Shown: piece by piece, positions 15,794-24,296 of the stretch
How the letters are laid out: each line of letters begins with the position of its first letter
Position numbering within the stretch: position 1 is the stretch's first letter
Assembly (NCBI RefSeq): GCF_015207655.1
Contig: NZ_JADEWN010000054.1
Coordinates: 1-43,646, forward strand
Origin: Gloeocapsopsis crepidinum LEGE 06123
GTDB lineage: Bacteria > Cyanobacteriota > Cyanobacteriia > Cyanobacteriales > Chroococcidiopsidaceae
Length of the DNA: 43,646 bases
Direction: 5' to 3'
Notes under the pieces: model-generated
Told to the model about the DNA's origin: nothing
The model's database searches: none
Seen by the model: the letters and a program-made list of their open reading frames with translations, nothing else
Position numbers and translations under genes: made by a program

Positions 15794-17680
15794 TTAGCTG
15801 CTCAGTGCAGAATGTGAGGAAGGACGTGTTTGAATTCGGTCGCGACTGCCTGTAGGAATTGCAGCAATCAGCGATCGCGTATATGTTTCTTTCGGATCGC
15901 GATAAATTTCTTCAGCAGCACCTTGTTCAACGATTTGTCCGCGATTCATGACTAAGATGCGATCGCTCATAAATTTGACAACACTCAAGTCGTGCGAAAT
16001 AAAAATATAGGTAAGATTAAACTCAGCTTGTAGTTCTTTCAATAAATTCAAGACTTGTGCTTGTACCGAGACATCCAATGATGACACCGACTCATCACAA
16101 ATAATAAACTTGGGATTGAGTGCGAGTGCTCTAGCAACACAAATGCGTTGCCGTTGACCTCCAGAAAATTGGTGTGGATAACGATTCATTTGTTTGGGAT
16201 CAATGCCGACCCGATCTAATAAATAAGCAGCGCGATCGCGGCGTTGACGAGATGATTGACTTGCAGCATGAATCACGAGTGGTTCCATCACCGCATCACC
16301 AATTTTCATGCGCGGATCGAGCGAACTAAAGGGATTTTGAAAAATAATTTGCATCTCCCGCCGGAGTTGTTGCAGAAGACGTCCTTTTAGGTTTGTGACA
16401 TCCCGTCCTTCAAAGAAAACTTGTCCCCCAATTGGCTCAACAAGCCGCAATAAAGTACGACCAAGCGTTGTTTTACCACAACCCGACTCACCTACTAATC
16501 CTAATGTCTCACCAGGGTACACGACAAAAGAAACGCCATTCACAGCAAGAAAGTAGCGTTTAGTTCGACCAAAGACGCCACGAATGGGAAAGCCCACTTG
16601 CAAATTCTGAACTTGAAGGAGTGGTGATTGTTGTTTTAAATTTGTCAAGCGTTGCGCTAAGGTTTCTGAACTGACTTGTGGTGGTAGTGTTGGTTCTTTG
16701 GCTTGAATTTCGGCGTCACCTTCGCGTGTTAATCCCACACTCATAAAATCTGAGACTGTGAGAAGATACTGCGATCGCTTTTCTAAACTCGGACGACACG
16801 CAAGTAAACCTTTGGTGTATGGATGTTGAGGATGTGTAAAAATTTGCTCAGCTAAACCATACTCCACAATTTTGCCTTGGTACATGACAGCAACTGAATC
16901 GGCAATTTCAGCAATAATTCCCAAGTCATGAGTAATAAACATCATCGACATTTGACGGCGATCGCGCAATTCCCTAAGCAAGTCTAAAATTGTCGCTTGC
17001 ACTGTGACATCCAATGCAGTTGTTGGTTCGTCTGCAATTAATAGTGCAGGGTCACAAGAAATTGCCATCGCGATCATTACGCGCTGTAATTGACCGCCAG
17101 AAAGTTCGTGCGGATAGCGATCGAGAATTGCCTGCTTTTGCTGTTGAACAAATAACTCGCGCTGACGCTGATTAACACGATGACCTTGCATTGTATCCGT
17201 GTACTGCTGACGTAACTCGTCATCACTTGGCAATAATTTGACTTCTTGTAAACCCGCGATCGCTTGTCTTGTTGCTTCTTTTTGGGAAATATTTTGATGT
17301 TGTCGCAGTGCTTCTATTAACTGAAACCCGATTGTATAGACTGGGTTAAGCGAACTCATCGGTTCTTGAAAAATCATCGCAATTTTTCCGCCACGATATT
17401 GTTGCATGCGTTCGGGTGGCAGTTCCAATAAATTTATTAGTTCACTACTGTGATTGCGATCGCGAAACCAAACTTTGCCACCTGTAATCACGCCTGGAGA
17501 TGGAATCAACCCCATGACAGCCAAAGATGTAACAGATTTCCCTGAACCCGACTCTCCCACAATTCCTAGTGTCTGACCGCGTTGCACCTGAAACGAAATT
17601 CCGTCAACAGCCTTCACTTGCCTTTCATCACCCAGAAATTCAATTTGCAGATTCCGAACATCCAAGACATCATTACTCAT
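15794..17680 (-). CDS. Fused two-domain ABC ATPase, dipeptide/oligopeptide type
   Basis: 628 aa with two complete ATPase domains. The first has GESGSGKS (about 41-48), LSGGQLQR and LLIADEPTTALD. The second has GESGCGKT, FSGGQRQR and FIICDESVSSLD. Each is followed by the oligopeptide-type C-terminal region (HPQHPYTKGLLACRP after the first). It corresponds to DppD+DppF fused, as in GsiA/YejF, and would power uptake of peptides, glutathione or nickel-like substrates. No permease or binding-protein gene is in the window, as is usual for dispersed cyanobacterial transporters. A linker of about 50 residues separates the halves. Both domains look intact. Confidence 0.92.
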   Translation of the reverse strand: MSNDVLDVRNLQIEFLGDERQVKAVDGISFQVQRGQTLGIVGESGSGKSVTSLAVMGLIPSPGVITGGKVWFRDRNHSSELINLLELPPERMQQYRGGKIAMIFQEPMSSLNPVYTIGFQLIEALRQHQNISQKEATRQAIAGLQEVKLLPSDDELRQQYTDTMQGHRVNQRQRELFVQQQKQAILDRYPHELSGGQLQRVMIAMAISCDPALLIADEPTTALDVTVQATILDLLRELRDRRQMSMMFITHDLGIIAEIADSVAVMYQGKIVEYGLAEQIFTHPQHPYTKGLLACRPSLEKRSQYLLTVSDFMSVGLTREGDAEIQAKEPTLPPQVSSETLAQRLTNLKQQSPLLQVQNLQVGFPIRGVFGRTKRYFLAVNGVSFVVYPGETLGLVGESGCGKTTLGRTLLRLVEPIGGQVFFEGRDVTNLKGRLLQQLRREMQIIFQNPFSSLDPRMKIGDAVMEPLVIHAASQSSRQRRDRAAYLLDRVGIDPKQMNRYPHQFSGGQRQRICVARALALNPKFIICDESVSSLDVSVQAQVLNLLKELQAEFNLTYIFISHDLSVVKFMSDRILVMNRGQIVEQGAAEEIYRDPKETYTRSLIAAIPTGSRDRIQTRPSSHSALSS

Positions 17681-17726
17681 AAGATTTACTATGGGAGCTT
17701 AACTAAAAATTAACTGGATTTTAACA

Positions 17727-17765
17727 GGGGTGAGGAGTGGTTAGTGATTAGTAGCTAGTGAGCTG
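17727..17765. repeat. Heptamer-like low-complexity repeat (ttagtga/tagctagtg)
   Basis: The stretch holds several spaced tag-trinucleotides (gtggttagtgattagtagc). Similar tracts occur near 14365-14402 and 30381-30410. They resemble the short tandem intergenic repeats common in filamentous and related cyanobacteria. Confidence 0.4.
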
Positions 17766-19000
17766 AGAAAATGACCAACAAGATAGAGCGAACCACACAG
17801 CACAATGAGCTTGTCAGATGTGGCGATTGCAGATGTTAGGGCAGATTCTACATCTGTATAAGTAGAACACTCTGATAATTGAGGACAGATTTTTTGGGCA
17901 AGTCGTGCCAATTGTTCTGGATCGGCTGAACTATGATCGGGAACAGGAACTAACAATAAACGATCGTGCGATCGCAACAAAGCCTCAAATATTTCACTAT
18001 GATCTTTTGTCGATAGCATTCCCATTACCCAACTCACTGAATCAACAGCAAAAGTATCCACAAATTGCCGTAAAACTTGAGCCGCAGCCGGATTATGCGC
18101 TCCATCAATTAATAACTCGCGACCCTGCCAAGTGTACCATTGCAACCGCCCCAACCACTGAGTTTTCGCCATGCCCTGCACGATCGCTTCTGATGATATC
18201 TGCCAACCTTTTTTTTGTAAGATTTGTAAAGCAGCGATCGCCAACGCCGAATTCACCAACTGAAACTCCCCCAACAACGGCAAAAGATACTGAACACCCC
18301 CATACTCTACACATTCTTGACTCTGCGTCTGTGTGGTTCGTACCTTTGCAGCCTCTACCCACACGTCCACGCACCCCAACTCCTGAATTCTCTTTTGCAC
18401 CACCGCTTTTGCTTCTAGTGGCAAAGGTCCGACAACTGCTGCACATCCAGGCTTCAAAATTCCTGCCTTTTCCCGCGCAATATCTGTCAAAGTAGGACCT
18501 AACTGTTGCCAATGTTCTCGACTAATCGAAGTAATAATACTAACAAGTGGTGTCGCGCAAACATTAGTTGCATCCAAACGCCCCCCCAAACCCACTTCTA
18601 CCACTGCAACATCGACCTGCTGTTGCGCAAAGTATAGCCAAGCTGCTGCTGTAAAAACTTCAAATTGCGTGGGTGTCTCTTGCTGTAAGGCGATCGCCTG
18701 TTGCACCCGCAACAACAATTCTGCTAATTTTTCCTGAGTAATAGGTTTTTCATTAATGCAAATTCGCTCAGTCCAATCAATGAGATGAGGGGAAGTATAG
18801 CGCCCCACACAGTAACCAGCTTGAGTCAATACTGAAGATAAGTAAGCACACACCGATCCTTTACCGTTTGTTCCAGCAACATGAATTATCGGTACTCGCT
18901 GCTGTGGATTACCTAGATTTGCCAATAATTGCTCAATACGTTCTAATCCCAAGTGAACGCCGAAGCGTTGAAAAGGTTGTAAAAGAGAATCAATGTCCAC
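17741..19000 (-). CDS. folC: Bifunctional folylpolyglutamate/dihydrofolate synthase FolC
   Basis: 419 aa. The Mur-ligase-like ATP loop is HVAGTNGKGSVCAYL (about 40-54), followed by GRYTSPHLIDWTERICIN (substrate loop), VAVVEVGLGGRLDATNV and ITSISREHWQQLGPTL. LLIDGAHNPAAAQVL starts the C-terminal domain. It adds glutamate to dihydropteroate and to folates in the cytosol. The start is a GTG at 19000; AGGAG is 15 bases upstream, further than ideal, but no other start fits. The 3' end overlaps a low-complexity repeat. The next gene on the strand is the ABC ATPase, about 60 bases downstream. Confidence 0.95.
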   Translation of the reverse strand: MDIDSLLQPFQRFGVHLGLERIEQLLANLGNPQQRVPIIHVAGTNGKGSVCAYLSSVLTQAGYCVGRYTSPHLIDWTERICINEKPITQEKLAELLLRVQQAIALQQETPTQFEVFTAAAWLYFAQQQVDVAVVEVGLGGRLDATNVCATPLVSIITSISREHWQQLGPTLTDIAREKAGILKPGCAAVVGPLPLEAKAVVQKRIQELGCVDVWVEAAKVRTTQTQSQECVEYGGVQYLLPLLGEFQLVNSALAIAALQILQKKGWQISSEAIVQGMAKTQWLGRLQWYTWQGRELLIDGAHNPAAAQVLRQFVDTFAVDSVSWVMGMLSTKDHSEIFEALLRSHDRLLLVPVPDHSSADPEQLARLAQKICPQLSECSTYTDVESALTSAIATSDKLIVLCGSLYLVGHFLSSLATNH

Positions 19001-19134
19001 TGTTTTGACGACTAGCTCCTAGCTTTCAACATACACCGTGTTGAGGAGTATATAATCTCTAGTATGAAGTCCACGCCTTTTATCAGTTCTCAGTTAGTTT
19101 TGAGCCTGAGAGAGTCATGAAGTGTTGAGTTAAG

Positions 19135-19259
19135 AAAACTCTTGATGAATTCAAAACTCTTGATGAATTCAAAACTTTTGCAGTAACCCCTGATTTCAAT
19201 TCCCTTGATTTGTTTGTGAAGTTAACTCAAAATTCAAAACTCAAAATTCAAAACTTTTG
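19135..19259. repeat. Short tandem repeats upstream of alpha/beta hydrolase
   Basis: Two perfect 18-base units aaaactcttgatgaattc (19135-19152 and 19153-19170) are followed by two perfect 14-base units aactcaaaattcaa (19224-19237 and 19238-19251). Both share the word aattcaaaact, which recurs between them. This resembles the aattcaaaa-type intergenic repeats of cyanobacteria. Confidence 0.75.
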
Positions 19260-19278
19260 AATAGCGCTAGCAAAAATT

Positions 19279-20193
19279 ATGTCAGCACTTACTCAAACCC
19301 CAGCTACTCGCTCCACCGCTGCGGGGCAAAATATCGGTGGCAATGTGCAAAAATATGATTGGATCTGGCAAGGACAAACCTTCACTGTGGTTTATGAAAC
19401 AAAAGGTGAAGGAACTCCAGTGTTACTTTTGCCAGCGTTTAGCACCGTTTCTACACGGGCAGAAATGCGAGGTTTAGCAGAAAAACTGGCGACTCAGTAT
19501 CAGGTAGTCGCCCTCGATTGGTTAGGATTTGGGCAATCCGATCGCCCACCGTTAGATTACAAACCGGCAATCTATCATCAGTTGCTGCAAGATTTTGTCC
19601 GAGATACATTTTCCCATCCCATCGCAGTCGTTGCTGCGGGTCATGCTGCAGGTTATGTGATGCAATTAGCACAACAACCTGATGTTTGGTCGCGCATTGT
19701 ATTAGTTGCACCAACCTGGCGGGGTCCTTTTACAGTCATGGGCGCAAGCAAACCTGTGGCGGGAATGGTACGAGAGTTAGTGCGATCGCCACTTCTTGGT
19801 CAAGCACTTTACCAAGCCAACACAACTCCGGCATTTCTCCGCTTAATGTACGGTAGGCATGTTTATGTAGATAAAGCCCGCTTAACACCAGAGTTTATTC
19901 AGCACAAGCGACAAATTACCCAGCAGCCAGGAGCAAGATTTGCACCAGCAGCATTTGTGACTGGGAGACTCGATCCTGTCTCTAGCCGTACTGATTTCTT
20001 ACAACTATTTCAAGTATCGCTTCCTATCATGGTGATTGTTGGTAGCCAAGCACCGCCGTCATCAACTGCTGAAATGGAAGCTGTTGCGGCAATTCCTGGA
20101 ATTCAGACACAAACACTTCCAGGAACTTTAGGTTTGCACGAAGAGTACGCAGCAGAAGTTGCAGAGGTAGTTTTACCGTTTTTGAATTCTTAG
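19279..20193 (+). CDS. Alpha/beta-hydrolase-fold protein lacking the nucleophile serine
   Basis: 304 aa, soluble, with the alpha/beta hydrolase order: oxyanion region PVLLLPAFSTVSTR (about 48-61), VVALDWLGFGQSDRP (about 94-108), nucleophile elbow VVAAGHAAGYVMQLA, then LDPVSSR and GLHEEY, where the acid and histidine would be. The elbow normally reads GxSxG; here it is GHAAG, so the serine is alanine. If real, the protein cannot act as a classical serine hydrolase and may bind a ligand or act as a scaffold, or use another nucleophile. The ATG is the first in frame. It lies 19 bases before a DUF2237 gene, probably in one operon. Confidence 0.82.
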   Translation: MSALTQTPATRSTAAGQNIGGNVQKYDWIWQGQTFTVVYETKGEGTPVLLLPAFSTVSTRAEMRGLAEKLATQYQVVALDWLGFGQSDRPPLDYKPAIYHQLLQDFVRDTFSHPIAVVAAGHAAGYVMQLAQQPDVWSRIVLVAPTWRGPFTVMGASKPVAGMVRELVRSPLLGQALYQANTTPAFLRLMYGRHVYVDKARLTPEFIQHKRQITQQPGARFAPAAFVTGRLDPVSSRTDFLQLFQVSLPIMVIVGSQAPPSSTAEMEAVAAIPGIQTQTLPGTLGLHEEYAAEVAEVVLPFLNS

Positions 20194-20212
20194 TCAGAGG
20201 AAGCTAATATCG

Positions 20213-20581
20213 ATGAATTGTCGAAACGTACTAGGCGAAGAGTTAGAAACTTGTTGTACCTCTCCTATGACAGGGTTTTATCGCAACGGAGTGTGCGAAA
20301 CAGGTCCGCAAGATAGTGGAACGCATGTTGTTTGCGCGCAAGTCACTGAAGAGTTTTTAGCGTTTACTCGTTCTAGAGGTAACGATCTCAGTACGCCTAG
20401 ACCAACGTTTAATTTTCCTGGACTCAAATCAGGCGATCGCTGGTGTCTTTGTGCCTCGCGTTGGAAAGAAGCACTAGATGCTGGGGTTGCTCCTCCTGTT
20501 ATTCTATCTGCAACGCATGAAGCAGTTTTGAATTTTGTCTCTCTACAAGACCTCAAACATCGCGCCTTGAATCTGGACTAG
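20213..20581 (+). CDS. DUF2237 family protein
   Basis: 122 aa, matching the DUF2237 family over its whole length: NVLGEELETCCTSPMTGFYR at the start, GPQDSGTHVVCAQVTEEFL in the middle and GDRWCLCASRWKEAL toward the end. Six cysteines include a CC pair and a CLC motif, so metal binding or redox sensitivity is possible (inference). Family function is unknown. It follows the hydrolase-fold gene by 19 bases, with gaggaag about eight bases before the ATG, so the two are probably cotranscribed. Confidence 0.88.
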   Translation: MNCRNVLGEELETCCTSPMTGFYRNGVCETGPQDSGTHVVCAQVTEEFLAFTRSRGNDLSTPRPTFNFPGLKSGDRWCLCASRWKEALDAGVAPPVILSATHEAVLNFVSLQDLKHRALNLD

Positions 20582-20708
20582 CTAGTACTTTCATCACTTC
20601 TGAAACCTCATAGTTCTGTACAGGTCATACTCTTTTAGGTAGATGAACTGCTGTTTAGTTGTCAGTACAAATTTAGATAGCAATGTTCAAGGAGGGTGTA
20701 CATAGATC

Positions 20709-20942
20709 ATGGCAGACAACGGAAATAACACGGCGTTAAGCAATCTGGAGTACGATCTACTGACAGCGTTACAGAATAAAGCAGAAGCTGTCAAAGCTTA
20801 CGACACTTACATTCAAGATGCTCAGCAAATGCAATCGCAACCTTGTGTTGAGCTATTTCAAAAGCTGCGTCAAGCAGATGTAGAGCAAGCACAGGAGATT
20901 CGTCAACATCTGCAAGAAGTTATGCAAAAAGGCAAAATGTAA
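20709..20942 (+). CDS. Small helical conserved cyanobacterial protein
   Basis: 77 aa, acidic and Gln-rich, predicted as two long amphipathic helices (NLEYDLLTALQNKAEAVKAY, then ELFQKLRQADVEQAQEIRQH) with one cysteine. AAGGAGG (20690-20696), about 12 bases before the ATG, supports translation. The pattern recalls ferritin-like helical hairpins and I know unnamed cyanobacterial relatives, but no metal-ligand set is complete in such a short protein. A terminator follows at 21028-21059, so it is a single-gene unit or the end of one. Confidence 0.65.
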   Translation: MADNGNNTALSNLEYDLLTALQNKAEAVKAYDTYIQDAQQMQSQPCVELFQKLRQADVEQAQEIRQHLQEVMQKGKM

Positions 20943-21027
20943 ACTAAGCTACACAAAAATTCAGTAAGTTTGAGAATTAAACGTGTCTTGAGTTTGCGCA
21001 GAATTTTTCATAATCTTTAGCGTATTG

Positions 21028-21059
21028 TGGGGTATTCACTCGAAAGCCCCATTTTTTTT
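21028..21059 (+). terminator. Rho-independent terminator
   Basis: tggggt and cccca arms (21028-21032 and 21047-21051) surround a 14-base loop, followed at once by eight T (21052-21059). It lies 85 bases after the small helical protein gene. Confidence 0.6.
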
Positions 21060-21192
21060 ATGACAGTATTAGCTTGAATGTACCTCTTAAGACAGATTAA
21101 TTAAAAGAAATATAAATTTATTCTGTAGCAGTTGTTACTGAATTCTGTCTTTGTTAGAATATCAGGACATAAATTGCAAATTACAGAGAACA

Positions 21193-21351
21193 ATGATTAT
21201 GAACAGAAAGCAACAAGCCGCAAAACAAGCAGCGGAAGCCCACCGCATCAATATCCAAAGAAGCTTGCAGCACAGATTAGAAGTTGCAAAATCTCAAGGT
21301 GATGAAAAGCTTATCCGACAATTAGAAGCAGAAATCAATTACTTTAACTAA
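21193..21351 (+). CDS. Very small basic helical cyanobacterial protein
   Basis: 52 aa from the ATG at 21193 (or 50 aa from the ATG at 21199). A longer frame opens upstream with a non-ATG start, but the similarity I know from cyanobacterial relatives begins at MNRKQQAAKQAAEAHR. The protein is a single charged helix rich in Gln, Ala and Arg (SLQHRLEVAKSQGDEKLIRQ) ending NYFN. There is no membrane segment and no cysteine. Function unknown. agaga precedes the ATG as a weak ribosome site. A strong terminator follows at 21407-21440. Confidence 0.6.
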   Translation: MIMNRKQQAAKQAAEAHRINIQRSLQHRLEVAKSQGDEKLIRQLEAEINYFN

Positions 21352-21689
21352 ACCAGGAATTAGCTACTAGCTAAACACTAAGTGATAGCTTATATAACGT
21401 AATGCGAGGGACATCATTTATGATGTCCCTTAAGTTTTTTGGTGTCCTGATTTACTAATTGACTATGACTGCAAGATAAAAACTTAACACAGATATTTAA
21501 ACAAAAGTATCTACCATAAGTTTGCTGAAAGTAAACAATGTTTTGTGTAGAATTACCAATCCTTTAGTTGATTTCATACCAAACACAAATTGGGCAATAT
21601 CTATATTTCTGAGCTAAAACAGAAATATCGCTTACTAGTAATCTAGTCCTTAACAAATAAACAGAGGAACTTTATTTAAGGAAATAGTA
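21352..21689. other. Gap between small-protein gene and DUF1361 gene
   Basis: 338 bases. It contains the terminator at 21407-21440. After that I see only AT-rich DNA, presumably with the promoter of the DUF1361 gene. Confidence 0.5.
21407..21440 (+). terminator. Strong rho-independent terminator
   Basis: The perfect 10-bp stem agggacatca (21407-21416) and tgatgtccct (21421-21430) encloses a 4-base loop, followed by taagtttttt. It ends the transcript of the 52-aa protein gene. Confidence 0.85.
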
Positions 21690-22355
21690 ATGGTAGAAAT
21701 GTTTTTAAATAGCCTTCTATACATATTACAGGCTCATAGTCGTTGGATGAGTTGGAATTTATTTTTGGCTTTTACTCCATTAGGATTAAGCGTTTTTTTA
21801 TTTCGACGTAAAAGTTTAAATCGTTCTCTATCTTGGTGGTTAGGGTTTCTTGTCTTTTTTGCTTTTCTACCAAACGCACCTTATGTTTTAACAGATATTA
21901 TTCATTTAGTTACATATATTCGTAGAGTTGATTCTATATGGCTAATTACTTTAATTCTATTCCCCTTGTACTTGTTATTTATGTCACTAGGATTTGAAGC
22001 ATATGTTATATCTTTAATCAACTTAGGTTCCTACCTACATCGCATAGGAAAAACTCGATGGATTACTAGTGCTGAATTAATTACTCATGCTTTGTGTGCT
22101 GTAGGAGTGTATTTAGGTCGATTTCAGAGATTTAATAGCTGGGACTTAGTTACGCAATTAGATGTCGTGGCTACTAGTCTAATAGAAGATTTATTAGGTA
22201 AACGTCCACTTATTATTATTGCAATCACTTTTATTATAATTACTATTTTATATTGGATTACCAAACAATTGAACCTGGGAATTATTTTACGACAACGCAG
22301 TTTTATGAAGTCACGACAGCAAAGTTCAAAACGTGTTTCGCAAACTGAGAATTGA
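21690..22355 (+). CDS. DUF1361 integral membrane protein
   Basis: 221 aa with about six membrane segments, recognised as DUF1361 from NLFLAFTPLGLSVFLF (about 24-39), the loop FLPNAPYVLTDIIHL (about 59-73) and GRFQRFNSWDLVTQ (about 143-156). Function is unknown; the conserved polar PNAPY and RFNSWD motifs sit at membrane edges and could form an active site (inference). The C-terminus is basic and Ser/Gln-rich. A weak aggaa site precedes the ATG. The low-GC codon use (many ata, tta) differs from the neighbouring dprA region but not enough to claim transfer. Confidence 0.85.
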   Translation: MVEMFLNSLLYILQAHSRWMSWNLFLAFTPLGLSVFLFRRKSLNRSLSWWLGFLVFFAFLPNAPYVLTDIIHLVTYIRRVDSIWLITLILFPLYLLFMSLGFEAYVISLINLGSYLHRIGKTRWITSAELITHALCAVGVYLGRFQRFNSWDLVTQLDVVATSLIEDLLGKRPLIIIAITFIIITILYWITKQLNLGIILRQRSFMKSRQQSSKRVSQTEN

Positions 22356-22566
22356 TTGCAAGTAAATCTTATAAAAATATAATACTCTTTAAATAGAAAG
22401 ATTTTTTGAAAAATGAGCTATAGGAAATGCTCAATAAAAAGGTGAAAAGAATTTTCATAAGATGCTTGAAATTGCTATATTGTTCCTAAGTGATTCGTAA
22501 CTTTAACACCAGCATAAAAAAATAGCTGTTAGCTAATATTCGCGAACAATTAGCAATCTGGAGTGA

Positions 22567-23367
22567 ATGCTCGTAACTCGAATAGAAATACTGTGTATGT
22601 TGACATTGCTGACTGACTTTGGATTAACTGATATATATGTGGGTGTAATGAAGGGAATAATAACTCAAATCAACCCTCATATAAATGTCATTGATCTTAC
22701 ACATCAAATTCCTCCTCAAAATATTGCAGCAGCAAGATTTTGCTTAATGAATGCTTATACTTACTTCCCTAGTGGAACTGTTCATCTTGGTGTTGTCGAT
22801 CCTGGTGTGGGTAGTACGAGACGAGCGATCGCAGTAGAATTTGCCACAGGGTTTTTAGTTGGACCTGATAACGGAATATTTAGTGGTGTATTAAGTCAAA
22901 CTCCAGCCTTAAGCGCGGTAGAGTTAACTAACTCGGATTACTGGCGAGTTGTCCGAAGTAGTGCAACGTTTCATGGTAGAGATATCTTTGCACCTGTTGC
23001 AGCGCATCTTGCTAGTGGAGTTTCGCTTGATGACTTGGGAGGCGTCATTGACGTTGCATCATTGGTAAAGTTGGAAATACCAAACTCCACTGTTATGGAC
23101 ACAAGTATTCAGGGTTGTATTCAATATATTGATGGTTTTGGTAATTCAATTACTAATATTCCTGGCGATGAGATTGTTGGTAAACAGTGGGCTGTTATCG
23201 CCGGAGGAGTAGAAATACCAGGAGGTAGGACGTATAGCGAACAACCGCAGGGAAGTGCGATCGCTCTTATTGGTAGTCATGGTTGGATTGAAATTGCAGT
23301 TAATGGTGGTAGTGCGCGATCGCAGCTACACTTGGATTATTTAGATCCTGTTCAAGTCTTGTTTTGA
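22567..23367 (+). CDS. SAM hydroxide adenosyltransferase (DUF62)
   Basis: 266 aa. Family motifs in order: LLTDFGLTDIYVG near the N-terminus, VIDLTHQIPPQNI, HLGVVDPGVGS, VGPDNGIFS and FHGRDIFAPVAAHLASG, which carries the Arg and His expected for water activation. YIDGFGNSITNI starts the C-terminal domain. Family members split S-adenosylmethionine with water to adenosine and methionine; fluorinase/chlorinase relatives use halide, but nothing here indicates that. GGAG stands only three bases before the ATG at 22567; an ATG at 22597 just before LTLLTDFG is the family-typical start and may be the true one. Confidence 0.88.
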   Translation: MLVTRIEILCMLTLLTDFGLTDIYVGVMKGIITQINPHINVIDLTHQIPPQNIAAARFCLMNAYTYFPSGTVHLGVVDPGVGSTRRAIAVEFATGFLVGPDNGIFSGVLSQTPALSAVELTNSDYWRVVRSSATFHGRDIFAPVAAHLASGVSLDDLGGVIDVASLVKLEIPNSTVMDTSIQGCIQYIDGFGNSITNIPGDEIVGKQWAVIAGGVEIPGGRTYSEQPQGSAIALIGSHGWIEIAVNGGSARSQLHLDYLDPVQVLF

Positions 23368-23404
23368 GTTAGGGTGGAATTGAACACATCACGGTCGACG
23401 ACAT

Positions 23405-24064
23405 ATGACTCAACATGTATCTGAATCAATCGTTTACCAAGGTCAATTTGGTGAATTCACAATTAATGAGGGCGATCGCACTGGTGTTATTGTCTATCGC
23501 ACAGGGTTAATGGTAGCTGCATTGAGTTTTGCACTTGGTAGTGCTTTAGTATTACTGAATCACAACGCAGTGAATTTACAAATTTTAACTCCTTTATTTG
23601 CTTGTTTTTGCATAGCATTAGGCGTAAGCCTGTTTACAATTCATATTTATTTAGCAGCACTGCATCGATTACTCCAATTTTTTTGGGCAATTGGCACGTT
23701 ATCTGCTGTGTTTTTTGCAGTTTCTAGTGTTGAACCTTTGGCACTCACAATCTACAATTATCCGACGAGTTTATTTGGTGTTGGTTTCGTTTTCGCTGCT
23801 TTGACGGGCATTTACTTTAAAGAAGCCTTTTGTTTTGATCGTTTAGAAACAAAAATTTTAACGCCATTAGTACCCATTTTATTATTGGGTCATATATTAC
23901 AAGTTTTGCCTGTGCAGTTGGAACAAATAATGCTAGCAGGATGGGCAACACTGTTTGTTGTATTTGCCTTGCGTAAGATAATGCAACCTATCCCTCCAGA
24001 TATTGGAGATAAATCAGTTTTTGTTTATTTAAAACAACAGCGTTTTAAAAGTTCTGAGTTTTGA
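23405..24064 (+). CDS. DUF2301 integral membrane protein
   Basis: 219 aa. A hydrophilic N-terminus (about 35 residues) is followed by six membrane segments. It is recognised as the DUF2301 family of cyanobacteria and plastids by RTGLMVAALSFALGSAL, GVGFVFAALTGIYFKEAFCF (after the fourth helix) and LETKILTPLVPILLLGHIL. Function is unknown; homologues are largely restricted to photosynthetic lineages. It starts 37 bases after the DUF62 gene in the same direction, so the two may share a transcript. Confidence 0.87.
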   Translation: MTQHVSESIVYQGQFGEFTINEGDRTGVIVYRTGLMVAALSFALGSALVLLNHNAVNLQILTPLFACFCIALGVSLFTIHIYLAALHRLLQFFWAIGTLSAVFFAVSSVEPLALTIYNYPTSLFGVGFVFAALTGIYFKEAFCFDRLETKILTPLVPILLLGHILQVLPVQLEQIMLAGWATLFVVFALRKIMQPIPPDIGDKSVFVYLKQQRFKSSEF

Positions 24065-24296
24065 GTTAGCCCTGTAGATAAATATATGGGATTGAATTCA
24101 TAACTTTGTACAGATTGGTAAAGGCTTAAAAATATACCGTACTTTATGAAGCGATCGCAGATATTAACCCACAATGTTTAAAAACAGTATGAAGAAAACA
24201 AAAGAATAGTGACAAGGAAATAGAGGCTAGGAAAAGATAGAGAGTAGGAATTTTGAACCTAATTTATTTTAAGCTTCTATCCTTGAGGAATAAAGA

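Noticed and set aside
17720-17750. actcctcac word on the minus strand, similar to the core of the Yfr1 small RNA
   Set aside because: It is part of a low-complexity repeat tract, lacks the flanking hairpins and T-run of Yfr1 and overlaps the folC end.
17905-18512. Open frames overlapping folC on both strands
   Set aside because: folC is complete with all motifs; the overlapping frames have biased composition (Pro/Thr or Gly/Arg/Cys) and no recognisable family.
19135-19251. Tandem repeats as a possible CRISPR array
   Set aside because: Units are 14-18 bases with no spacers and only two copies each.
22567-23367. SAM-dependent halogenase (fluorinase/chlorinase) activity for the DUF62 protein
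   Set aside because: The motifs fit the common hydroxide adenosyltransferase group; nothing seen supports halide use.
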